Assembly: GCF_009730915.1 (NCBI RefSeq) | Contig: NC_052486.1 | Location: forward strand, 21,791,589-21,855,588 | Length of the DNA stretch: 64,000 bases | Direction of reading: 5' to 3' | Source: Dioscorea cayenensis subsp. rotundata | Taxonomy: Eukaryota > Streptophyta > Magnoliopsida > Dioscoreales > Dioscoreaceae | Shown: positions 35,144 through 46,637 of the stretch, in pieces | Numbering within the stretch: position 1 is the stretch's first letter | How the letters are laid out: each line of letters opens with the position of its first letter | Translations under genes and position numbers: made by a program | The notes under the pieces: generated by a model | Database searches by the model: none | What the model saw: the letters and a program-made list of their open reading frames with translations, nothing else | What the model was told of the DNA's origin: nothing

Positions 35144-37263
35144 ATGTTCCGCCACGCATCTCGCTTGCTGATCCGAGCCGCTGCCGGAGAAGGTGGCGCC
35201 CATGGCCGGACGGCTGCCGTGGCATCCTCCAGGGCCTTCTCGAGTGAGGTCCCGGCAGCGCCGGTGCAGGACCCGGCGTTTATTGAGGCTTGGAAGAAGG
35301 TGGCTCCCAACATTGAACCTCCTAAGACTCCGCTCGAATTCTTGAAGCCTCGTCCTCCGACGCCTTCAACGATCCCCTCTAAGCTCACCGTCAACTTCGT
35401 TCTTCCCTACCAGTCCGAGATCTCCAGCAAGGAGGTTTGCCAACTCCCTTTCTCCCAACAACTAGGGTTTTTTTTTCCGTTTGATGTTCATAACGATATG
35501 GAAAATTGTTTTCTCTAGATCACAAATCTTATTTAGTTTTGTTGTTGAAAAATTAGGGTTCGTTTGATCTGGGGATTGGTTTTGATAAAAAAAAATAGTA
35601 ATGGTTATTGATTTCATCAGTAAATAACCATCTGATTTCATAGTTCGTTCGGTGCTATTAGGGGGTTTAGGACTGATTGAATTATAGTCATTCAGGCGTT
35701 TTGCTTAGCAGATAATCCACATTTGAAGGGATAAATAAATCACTTTGAACTATTTTCATTTCTAGGATGAATTGCATGTTGAAATGGATAACTAATTCCT
35801 GAAATGTTGGATAGTTTGTGAAATTATTCATTGACTAATTCATTTAGCTTTTTGTTTTCCAATTCTAAATACGCTTCAAATGCGTCAAGAACATTTCTTT
35901 CGTTGTTGCTTTTTCTTATGTAAGCTTGTTGACATGCATAGTGTAATTTTTGGTTTGGAAGTCAATGCTTTTGTGGAATCTGAGGTTAGAGTCTGAGCAT
36001 GTCATCTAAGTCTTGTGTTTTGATGGAACTAAACCTTGATGTTTCTTTAACAATCAGTAATTTGGTCATTGTTTTGGAAATGAAGTCCGTGGATGTTTTG
36101 TTCTGTTAAGTCTTGGGAGTTGGAGAGAGTTTCAGAGAAAACATTAGGTTAAAACCATTTTTTTCATTAATACCTTAGTGTGTGTTGTTATATGTTCCTG
36201 TTGTTTAGTGTGTGAAAATCAATTATTGTGGGTAGAAGTGAGGTTACAATGCCCTCATATGGCCTCTGCCTTGACCCTTGAGATGTGCACAATGGGATTA
36301 AACTTTATCTTCATCTTTTATAATTTGGCATTTACATAATTCAATGTCTGATATGAAGGAATGTTCAAAGTGGTAAGTCCTAGTTTGGATTTAAGGGAGA
36401 ATAACAACAGGCAGAAAGTTAGAAGGGTCAAGGCTTACTAAAGTGGTAGAATGAGGTCATCCTCCTTGAGCTCTAAGTACTCTTTTTTTACTGTGACATT
36501 TGTGATGGATATAAGAGTTTGGATCAATTCTCATATTCATAGGATTTCATTGCATCGAGGACATTCAAAATGAGGATATATATATAATTATATATATAGT
36601 AGAATGAGATAATTTTCCTTGAGCTCCAAGCCCTCTATTTTGCTGTAATACTTGTGATAGATATAAGAGTTTGGATCAATTCTCAGATCCATAGGGGTTC
36701 ATTGCATCTGAAACGTACAAAATGAGGAACTCTACACGTGGCAGTTGCAGGAAAACTTATACGTAGGTAATGCATGCAAAAGTTTAAAATGAGATCATCC
36801 TCCTTAATTGCTCTTGGAACTACCTTAAATGAAAGTTTCCATGTGATTCAGCTAGATGTGATGCAAATTTTATCTATCTATGAAACATTGCAAACCGATG
36901 TTTTGTTTTTATTTTCAGGTTGATATGGTCATCATACCAGCTACAACTGGGCAAATGGGTGTTCTTCCAGGACATGTTGCCACAATAGCAGAGCTCAAGC
37001 CCGGGCTTCTCTCCGTCCACGAGGGGACTGAAGTGACCAAGTACTTTGTGAGCAGTGGCTTTGCTTTCATCCATGCAAACTCTTTTACAGATATTGTGGC
37101 CATTGAGGCCGTCCCCATTGACCGCATTGATCCCGACCTGGTCCAGAAGGGGCTCACAGAGTTCACCCAGAAGCTCAGCTCAGCCACAACCGATTTGGAG
37201 AAAGCCGAGGCTCAGATCGGTGTTGATGTTCACAGTGCAATGAATGCCGCCTTGTCTGGATGA
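35144..37263 (+). CDS. Mitochondrial F1F0-ATP synthase subunit delta'
   Basis: Two exons, 35144-35434 and 36919-37263, are joined at AAGGAG|GTTTGC and TTTCAG|GTTGAT in phase 0, giving 211 residues with no frame break. Residues 1 to about 36 form an Arg/Ala-rich mitochondrial presequence ending near RAFSSEV. The mature part is the ATP synthase delta/epsilon beta-sandwich (ATP-synt_DE_N) with [30 protein letters not shown] and [14 protein letters not shown], then a short helical tail. It is part of the central stalk that couples proton flow through Fo to catalysis in F1. It corresponds to bacterial epsilon and animal delta. The 1.5-kb intron is AT-rich. Length and sequence are normal for plants. 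Confidence 0.96.
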
Positions 37264-38100
37264 TTTTGTTCGAGTAACTTCTCACATTAAACCATGCGAG
37301 CTCATGGATTTGAGGTGAAATAAATTTGTGTATTGCACTTCATAGATTATGTGACTTTGATGCTCTCTTATTTTGTTGGTGAATCAATGGAACTTTCTTG
37401 TGTTGGTTGGCCAAAGGTGGACTTATTCTGCATTTTGTAGCTGATGCAGTGCCCATGAAAACTTTATTCTTGTTTTTTTAGTTTTTCATTTCCAATATGA
37501 TGGGAATGGATTTGTGAACATTGCATTTGTGCATCCCTTAATAATGGAAAAACAATTTCAGTTTATTCAGATTCAAGATGAAGAATGAATGTGCTGGAAT
37601 TGATTGAAAAATACTGGAAGAAACAAAGAAGATTAGATGGAAATTTACCCTCCTTTTTTATCTTCATTTTCCGTTTTTCCTTTTATTTTTTTGTTGATGT
37701 AATTCATTGCAGTTATGTTGTAACTTGTGTTTTAAATTGAGAAATTTATCCCTTTTTTTTTATTATTTCAATGGAAACAATCCATAAAAAATTAGAAAGG
37801 GTTTTTAGCTTGCATACCCCCCATAAAATTTAAAATTCGTATGTCCTTATACACCACCCCAAATCATTCCTATTTATTTATAAATTTGTTTGATTTAAAT
37901 AACTAATAAAAACTTAAAAATTTTTATAAAAGGATTACACCGCTCACTTTTCTCTCAGGGTGTATAAGTATATATATGATTTATTTCAGCGAATACCTTA
38001 TTATTTTATAAGAGTATATAAACAATTTTTTAATGAAATTAATGGGCAAATTAAAAACATAATTATTATAGAGTGAAGTGAATTTCCAATGGAGGCCCGC
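37264..38100. other. Spacer between delta' and the zinc-finger gene
   Basis: The first ~200 bases are probably 3' untranslated sequence. The remainder is AT-rich with nothing recognised. Confidence 0.55.
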
Positions 38101-38117
38101 ATCGCCAAATAATAGCC

Positions 38118-38158
38118 TTGGGCCGGGCCTACTAACAAAATCACGTGCAAGACACGTG
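38118..38158 (+). promoter_or_regulatory. Promoter motif cluster of the zinc-finger gene
   Basis: TTGGGCCGGGCC (site II-like GGGCC elements) is followed by CACGTGCAAGACACGTG at 38142-38158, two G-boxes sharing a 5-base centre. The same 17-mer, inverted and with one change, lies in front of PIG-U (17809-17825), also next to GGCCC blocks. Confidence 0.55.
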
Positions 38159-38224
38159 CGGTAAGATTTATAGAAGGATTACTATATTAAAAAAAAAAAT
38201 CAAGGGCTGACGTCATTGTACAAG

Positions 38225-39516
38225 AACCACTTCTTTCGACGGTTTAAGCCCTAAAATTGAGAAATTTTTACGTTTTCGTTTCAATTTGCCGCCCAATTTT
38301 CAGAACCCCGCTTCGCTGTTCGCTCTCTCCTTCCCAATGCCCAGGTGATCTTCATCTCTCTTCCTCTCTTTCTCCTCGAATTACTGGTTTTTCGCATCTA
38401 GCGTTGATATCTGGTGATCTTTCTTGTTTGGCAGCTGCTTCTCCATCTCTTCACCTTCGCAATGACCCTCAATTTGCTCTCTCTGATGGAGAAATCGTGA
38501 TTTCACGGTCCTAGGCACGGATTCTTCAACCCTAGCTGTTTCTTCTCATAATTCTCCTTTTCCTTTTCCTTTAATTTTTGATCTTGGGCTATTATTGTGA
38601 AATCTTTGATCAAAACCCTTTTTTTTTTACTGGGATGCTTGACGAGTTGAACGATGATTTTAAGATTGAATGATGTTAGGGTTTTCAAGAAAAGAAATAA
38701 ATACCATGAAAGTCCTTAATTTCTTGTATTTTTCATTCTTTTGATTGTACATGTCACCTTTGATTCGCTTGTTTATTTTGTGTTTAGTATTGCGCTTCAC
38801 TGTAGTTAGGTATGGCTTAACCTGCTAGAGTTCTATTTGTTGTTGGAGAGTGTTGTTAACTTGGTGCCTTCTTTTTTTGTTCTTTCTCTTCTTATACTTC
38901 ATATGTTCCTCTTTAGTTGATCAAGTGATATGTTTGTTCATAGTATGTTGGAGCAACATGATTATGTATCTATAGAAGCGGGTCATGGCCGCTTTTTTTA
39001 CGGTTAGTTTCGTGGAGTTATGTCCTTTCTGTTTTTCAGTATTGGTAAGTTTCAATACCATCAGAGTCACCTTGGATCTATGTATGTTTAAGCAACTTAG
39101 TAGCATGAGTAGTGTGTGTCCATAGGATTGATTACTTTGTTATGGAGCTTTGTATATTACATGTGATTTTGTAGATCACACCTTTTATTTGAGGCTGGAA
39201 TATGCTGGAAATGGACCATCCTCTGCTGGAAGAATTTATAATATTGCTTAGCATTAGCGTCCTGCACATAATTGTAAATAGTTGCTTTACCCCAACCATT
39301 CGAGGTTAGTTTTGAGAAGTCTTTAGCTTTAATCCCATTTAACTTCAATATCAACCAGTATCGCTAGCTTCATGAACTCCTCCAAATATATTTTAGAGAA
39401 TATGACTGTGTTGAACTTGAGTTTCTAGCTAGTGAAGTTATTAACAGTAGAGAAATAATGATGTTTTGATTGCAGGCTGATTGCACGAGTTGTTATCTTG
39501 GAAAAAGATCAGTGAT
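38225..39516 (+). other. 5' untranslated leader with intron
   Basis: A C/T-rich first exon appears to end at ATGCCCAG|GTGATC (about 38344), with the acceptor TGATTGCAG|GCTGATTG (about 39476) 40 bases before the start codon. A long leader intron is common in plant housekeeping genes. Inferred from splice-site quality only. Confidence 0.5.
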
Positions 39517-41909
39517 ATGGCTACTTCATCTCCTGTCCCGAGTAATAAGAGTGCTGACTCTGTGGTTGCTACTAGTACAACCTCCAATGGCAACACAACT
39601 CCTCAAAGGTCACTTATGTTTGAAATGCCAAAGCAAAACCTCCGTGGAATGAACAAGCCTAAGTGTATCAAATGTGGCAATGTCGCTCGTTCAAGGTATG
39701 TATACCCGCTTCACTATAAGTGAACTTTTATCCAAACACTATTATGACCGCAGCTATAAGCTATGTGGCTATACACTTAGGGTGTGTTGAGTGTTACATA
39801 TTGTGAAACATTTTAAAGTAGAGCTTTTAAAAAAGTAGATCTTTCAATAAATACAGCTTCTAAATAGATAACTTTGTCGTTTGCTTAGGCCGAGTGAAAT
39901 GGCTTTTATATCATGTTATTTGTTGTTTGGGTATTTAATTCAAAAAACATTTTGGGTGTAAATTATTAAATAGCACACATATGTGTTCCCCCTTTTTTAA
40001 CGCCAAACACAACATTAGTTAATGCAACTTGGTTAAATGGTATTTTGTCGTTATTGGAAAGCATAGATTGATATCAGAAGCTATTTGTCTTTTATCCGCA
40101 TCTTCTTTCGAAAGATTTCATAACTGTCTTGCTTTCTTGTCGTTATCTAAGAAAGATCATTACTGAAAACTGAAACAATCAACTAATGCTTTGCACTATT
40201 AGTGAAGATGAAGATCCTACATATTAGTTATGGCATATCGTTGGGCCATGTAAATAAGTAAATTTAATAAATTAACTTTGTTTCTAATCAACCATTAAAC
40301 AATTTTCCATGATTGTCTCATGGAAACACATTGAACATGGGGCATTTTGGATAAGTGGGGCTCTAGATTGAGAGTCGGTTTATGAGATCTTAGAGGAAAA
40401 AGATGTGAAATATGGTTCTTAGAAGGGAGGAAAGGAGAGATACACTTGGCCTATGGGCATATATTGCAACGATGCATAACTTTTGGGTATTCAACATTGC
40501 TTTTCATAGTCCATGCCATATTTCTAGGTTTTGCATTATAGTATACTATTGAATTCATGCTGAGTTTTCATGTTTTAGAAACAATGTTAGAATTGATGAT
40601 TTGTTTTACTTGTTTTTTAGTCAGATTTTTTATTTTTTACGTTTTATTTTGTAGGTGTCCTTTTCAATCCTGCAAGAATTGCTGTGCAAAAGCACAAAAT
40701 CCATGCCATATTCATGGTATGCAGACCTATAAACACACAAAACTAGCTGCACTTGGCTATACTTGCTTTCATTTCTAACATGAAATCCTGGACTTCATAT
40801 ATTATGCTGATGAGAATTAAAATCCTTTTGCCAATCTGGAGATGGTAGTATGCATTGTATTCTAATTTGCTGATCCAGTAAAAAATTATTTCCCTTCTTT
40901 TTTTCTACCGTTTCAGTCTTGAAAACCAATGGTACTTTACCGGACAAGGCACCCAACTCTACCTCGCCTGCATCGGAAGCTCCATCTGCTGATTTGCCTT
41001 CTACAGGGTGGGTATTGTAATTCTGATTGCACAAGGAGCATATACAAACATGAAACTTACTTCATTCATTTATTCTCTAATAAGCAGGGCTTCTTGGAGG
41101 CTTAATTCCCTTAGGCAGCTTTCGACCACCTTTGTCAATACCCTTCGAGTTCGGAAACCTCTTTCACGAAAGGTGTAGTTGTTACCCCTACCTTCTCTGA
41201 GATTCCAGAACCTTGTATGCCAAAGATTTACTCATCACTGAAGTGTTTGCAATTTCAGGATGCTATAAATATAAACAAGTGGAGATTTTCAAGGTTGAAG
41301 CAATACAATGATGGAGAAATCGAGGCTGAAAATGAAGCTTTTGAAAGATACATGGAGAATGTGAGGTTGTTGGAGGAAACATTCCATACGGGAGAACTGG
41401 TGAAATCAGAAGAACTAATCACGTCAGAAACTGATTCTTCTGCTGAGAAAGTTCAGAAGTTGATTTCTGAGATAAAAGTGAAACTAAAATCAAATGCTGA
41501 ACGAGCAGAAAGCATCCGGAAGAGAGTTCGGAATCTTGTGGATCAGAAATTGGGGAACTTGCAGTCTGCAGGGCTTGTGGACGATGAGAACTTTTCAGGC
41601 ACTGATGATCTTGATGGCGACAATGTCGCAAAACGAGCAAAGATAGAAAAATGGCGAGTTGAAAGGACTGTGGCAGTGGATGCATTAATCGATAAATTGA
41701 ACAAAGCCCGAAGTGAGGATGACTTGAAATCATGTTTGGAAACAAAGCAGCTGTTGTTTAATCAAACAAAAAACATGGATGATCTTCTTTCTCATTTATG
41801 TTCTCATTCACTGTGCAACAAGACATACACCGCTGTCGATGTAAACCAAGACTCTCTAGCTAATGTCAATGCCGAATTCTCCGCACTCGATCAAGTTGCA
41901 GAACTATGA
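39517..41909 (+). CDS. Plant protein with LRP1/SHI-type RING-like zinc finger and helical C-terminal region
   Basis: Five coding exons (39517-39695, 40655-40716, 40917-41007, 41088-41172, 41259-41909) join without frame breaks to 355 residues. Cysteines at 50, 53, 61, 66, 69, 70 and 77 fit CX2CX7CX4CX2C2X6C, the zinc finger that defines SHI/STY/LRP1 proteins, followed by H-I-H. The IGGH dimerisation block of that family is absent. The rest is a Ser/Pro linker, a basic stretch near residues 120-140, and a long charged, probably helical region (about 145-330) with RKRVRNLVDQKL and KRAKIEKWRVERT. It is likely nuclear, binding zinc and perhaps nucleic acid. I recognise it as a conserved plant protein but know no established role. 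Intron 1 interrupts the finger. Confidence 0.85.
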
Positions 41910-42280
41910 CTCAAGCTGTCTAACAATTGGGATCTTCGACTTTAGATTAGTTGACAAATAGATGGCCAAAAGTTTTTGATGTATGTTATTTTTTTTCCCT
42001 TTTTCTTTGTATTAGATTTCCATTTGTGAATAGACAAAAATGAAATCATTCTTATCGTTTGGAATTATAAATTATTTGAATGTTAGGTACTCATGCATCC
42101 AGCTTGGTTATTCAATGATTGGTAAACTTTGTCCCAAGTTTTCCCTTCTTTGAAATTCATTCAAAGTTGGATGACAAGAAACTCAATTGAATACCATTTT
42201 AACTTCAAAGTCAATTATAGATCTCTTGCTTTAATTGCTTTTATAGAGTGGTGGTTTGATACACATGAAAGGCTTCTATA

Positions 42281-42317
<37 letters not shown>

Positions 42318-42539
42318 GTAAAATGAAAGGGAATGGAGTGGAAATGGTTGAAAGAAGAAGGTGGTGCACTCAATGAGGAATCCCTTGAGAGTAATGGAGG
42401 AAATTATTATGCAAACAAAAGAGAAGTCCATCAATCCCAACTTTGTGAATACTCAAAGTTGTTGTTGTTGTTGTTGCTGCTGTTGCCTTTAAACAACCAT
42501 TTGAGCTCATTTGCTTTCTTTGCTTTGCTTTATTCTTCC

Positions 42540-42586
<47 letters not shown>

Positions 42587-42597
42587 TCTTCTTCTTT
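42540..42597. repeat. (CT)n followed by (CTT)n microsatellite
   Basis: A run of over 20 CT units passes into CTT units. It makes long Leu/Ser or Arg/Glu open frames on both strands that are not genes. Confidence 0.95.
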
Positions 42598-45500
42598 TCC
42601 TTCTTTCTTTTCTATAGTGGATCTCCATGCCCTCCTCCTTTCAATCATAATCAATTCCAATCCATCCACATTAAACTCCTGATAATAATAATAATAATAA
42701 TAATAATTAGTATTAATGTAGCTATAAAAAATATATCTGTATTCATGTAATGATTCAATCCATTGATGATTTAGTGTGTGTATATATATATATATATATA
42801 TTTTGCTTCAATAATAATTGACCTTTGTCAAAGAAAATTGCATGTGGCTTTTTCTCAATTTCTTTTTCTTCATCTTTTTATTTCAAAATGAGAAATTGTT
42901 TGTTTTATAATTAAGAGTATAAATTTATCAATTTCAGTAATAATTCAATAATTGGTTTGTATATATCCGTTTAAATGATATTCACAGTAAATATAAAATA
43001 TTTCATATTTGAAAATTTTGCGCATAATCCAAATTTATATATTTTAAGATACATAATCAAAATTTAAAGTAAAATAAAATATTAACATATATATTAACTG
43101 TCGTCACACAGACGCAACGATGAGACAATTTTACTCTTATCCGGAGATTGAGTGTTCAGTTCTTCATTTCCTCTCAATGCGTGGTTGAATAAAATAAGAA
43201 TAAAACACTGTGATTTACCAAAATCCATAAAATACGTGAGCTAATAATAATAATAATAATAATAACATCGTGGTATGTTTCTTTGTTGTCTTTACATTTA
43301 ATGCTTGATCCAATGTATGCAAAGAATCTCACAATCTCATGAGGAGTCCATTTCCACCACTCTCTTCTTTACATCCTTTATTTAATTACCTTATTTTTAT
43401 TCTTATTATTGCTATTATTTGAAATTATAAAAAAATTAATCTAAACCATTTAGAGATTATAGATAGGTTCATGAATTGGAATGAAAATATCACCTGCTTG
43501 TCGGCAAATAAAAATGAGAAAAAAAAGTATTGATAATAAATAATAATGAATAAATGAAATTAATAAATAAGAGGCCAATTTGGAAAGCAACTCAATAAGA
43601 AGCGCATCACAAAACAAAACCATGACGTTTTCAAATCCCAATAATGGATTCCCTCTTATTTTTATGCATCATTTCACTTATTAATAAAAATGCAACCCTT
43701 ATCACAATTGGAAATTATTTAATCATTCTTCCTTTTTTTTCATTTTCATTTATCATGTTATTTCAAAAAATTTTAATTATTTTCTATGTTTGTATATTTA
43801 TCTAACACTAAGGTTTTATATAATTGGAAAACATATAATGGTCTTTCTTTATTAGTCTTAATTTATTTCAATAATTATAACCATAATTATATGTATACCT
43901 TTTAAAACTAGTTTTTTTCCCTATTCAAGAATATTATTTTATTGAAGTACAAAAGTATTAAGTATTTTTCAAATTTAAATATGAAGTGTATATATATTAA
44001 AAAAATATATAAACCTTTCAAGAATTGTATTTTTATATGAAAATTTGAAAAGTCAAGCATAACTCACAAATAATAACAAAAAGGTACACATAAGAGATGA
44101 CATCAAATGATATATATATCGGTAGCCAACCATATATGACTAATGTTTTTAGTGATTGATTTTATTAGACATAGTGAATATCTCCATTGATTAAGTGAGC
44201 TAATGCCATCTTAATCCACAATTAATTTGAGTACAAGTGTAGATCACCATATAGACTTTATAATTTTTTTTGATAATCCCTTCATTTTCACACAAAGTTG
44301 TTGAACCAATAAGATCCAAGTTCTAAATTTCAACTTCTGTTGTGCATAAATAATCTAGAAAATAAAAAGACGGTTTTTATTTTACTCAATTACAAGATGA
44401 AATATTTTTCCCCTACTTATAATTATTTTTAATAAAAATAATAAAATCTAGGGTTGAGAGGCTCATGCACATGTAAAGTGTTTGGTTAATATAAATATGA
44501 TGATAATTATCATCTTTGTACAGATTAAATGCATAAGAAATATAATATCTTGATTTATACAAGTTAAAATATAAAAACTATTGATTTCTAATCACTTTAT
44601 ATTAAACCTCTCAGTGTTAATTATATTCTAAAGTTGAATTGAGATACAATATCTTGATTTTCATCATCAAGTTAAAATAAAACAATTAAAATTACAATAA
44701 GTTTTTACGTATTCTTTCAGCGAAATTATATAATAGAACTAAGATTGAGAAATATATACATGAGATAATTTGATTAAAAATTAATAATACATAATAATGA
44801 TGAATATTTGATTGGTTAGAAATCTCTAATAAAAAATATATTATAGTGTCATTTTTATTTTAACATATAAATATAAAATATAAAATATGAATACCTCATG
44901 TTGATTTATAAAGAAATTATTAAGGAAATATAAATAATCTAAATAAATAAACAAATAAATAAGTAAATAAAAAGGATAGGATGATATTTTTGTGCTAACT
45001 ACCATCAAACCTAATTTGAGAAGAATGAAAGGTGAGATGAGAGATGCACCACCTAGCCTAGGGACTCATAACAAGATGCCATGGCAAAGCACAAGTTATT
45101 CACCACAGATATAAAGAAATATATTTTTTAAAAAAATTAAAAAAATTTATTAATTTTTCTAAAGGTGTGCTTTGAATTTGAATGTCCTCTTTGAAAGGGA
45201 ATGAAGAGATAAGAATAGAATAGAGAATGAAAAAAAATGGAGGAAGAGTGGGTGCCTCATGGAAAGCCTCTCCACACATGTTAGCTTCACCAATTCAAAG
45301 GAGGGCAACAAAGGAATATTTTATTTATATATATATATATATATCTATAATTATATATAATACAAACTACTTCAAATGATGTGGATATTGGAACCTCACA
45401 AAAGCATCCATCCATTGAGTAAAACAAACATAACAACACATCAAGATCATTATGTGCACTTTGGTTCATCAATTATATCTTTATGTTCCATTTGGTATAT

Positions 45501-46347
45501 GAAAACAAATTGCTAATCTATTACTAAAATCAAGATTGTTATATTCAAACTCCTGCAATAATCAAGATTGTTGTATTCAAACTTATACAATAAGGAGTTA
45601 GTATTTCATTCCATTCTCTAATAAAAAATCTAGAGTTTAAATCATATTTGTGAATCAATATATATTCTAAAATAAATGTGAAGTCTTTTTAAGTATCATT
45701 TATATACATATACTTTACATAATGGTTATTTTTTTAATATAAAAGTAGCTCTTTGGTATTTTTAATATTTGGAGAATAACTCTTTGAGAAAAATTTTGGA
45801 GTAAAAGAATATTTTCTTTTGACTAATATGGATTATGGTTGAGCAATAATTTTTTTTTATTTATAATAAAAATGTTTAACTTCAACTTTATAAGCGTATT
45901 AAGTGAAATTTTCTTATATATTTTTTTCTCCTCCTTCAGTATTTAACAATTTTCAATCCCTCTAGTTAAAACTAAATTAGGATTAAACATTAATTAGAGA
46001 TCAACTATGCATTGTGAAAATAGATGGAGATTGGTATTTACAATAACAATAAAATTATTTATATAAATTAAAGCCAAACATAAAAAAAAAACCCAAAATA
46101 ATTAAGAAATTTCAATTAATTAAATATTGTACATCTTTCTTAACTCCCACACACAAAGGCAAAGATTAGGTGTAGGTTAAGGAGTTCATGATAGAGGACT
46201 TTTTTTCTTTTAAATGCTTTGGTGCATGTACAACTAAAACAATAGAAAGAGAAAGATTGAAAATTTGCTAATAATGTATTACACAATAAGGTGGTTCAAA
46301 ATGACACCTTGGTTATGGAGACCACTTTGAAAAATTAAAATGATTTA

Positions 46348-46604
46348 TTTCCCATCATCTAGGGGACGTCCTGATTTCTAATCTATGGATGTTACATGAG
46401 TAATCATCGGATGAAAAACTGACTGGCTTTATCATTATGAAACATGTAGAAACCGCTTCTACAGGTGTTGCACAGTGATCATGAGCAGAAAAAGTAGTAC
46501 ATTGTTTATATAATCAATCAACCACTCGGATGATGATCCAACGGCTTAGATTTAAAACGTCCCTAGATTTCAAATCTAGGGACTTACTTAGATGATGTTT
46601 TCCC

Positions 46605-46606
<2 letters not shown>
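46348..46606. mobile_element. MITE-like element with imperfect terminal inverted repeats
   Basis: The left side CATCATCTAGGGGACGTCC is mirrored at the right by GTCCCTAGATTT..AAATCTAGGGACTTACTTAGATGATG (both pieces shorter when split), so both ends carry CATCATCTA and a GGGAC/GTCCC block. The length is about 260 bp with no reading frame. I found no clear target duplication. The family is not assigned. Confidence 0.5.
46559..46583. other. Perfect 12-bp hairpin inside the MITE-like element
   Basis: GTCCCTAGATTT, one central C, and AAATCTAGGGAC form a perfect inverted repeat with a one-base spacer. Confidence 0.9.

Positions 46607-46637
<31 letters not shown>

Noticed and set aside
42333-42669. 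Leu/Ser- and Arg/Glu-rich frames around the (CT)n run
   Set aside because: They come from the microsatellite and no other coding sign is present.
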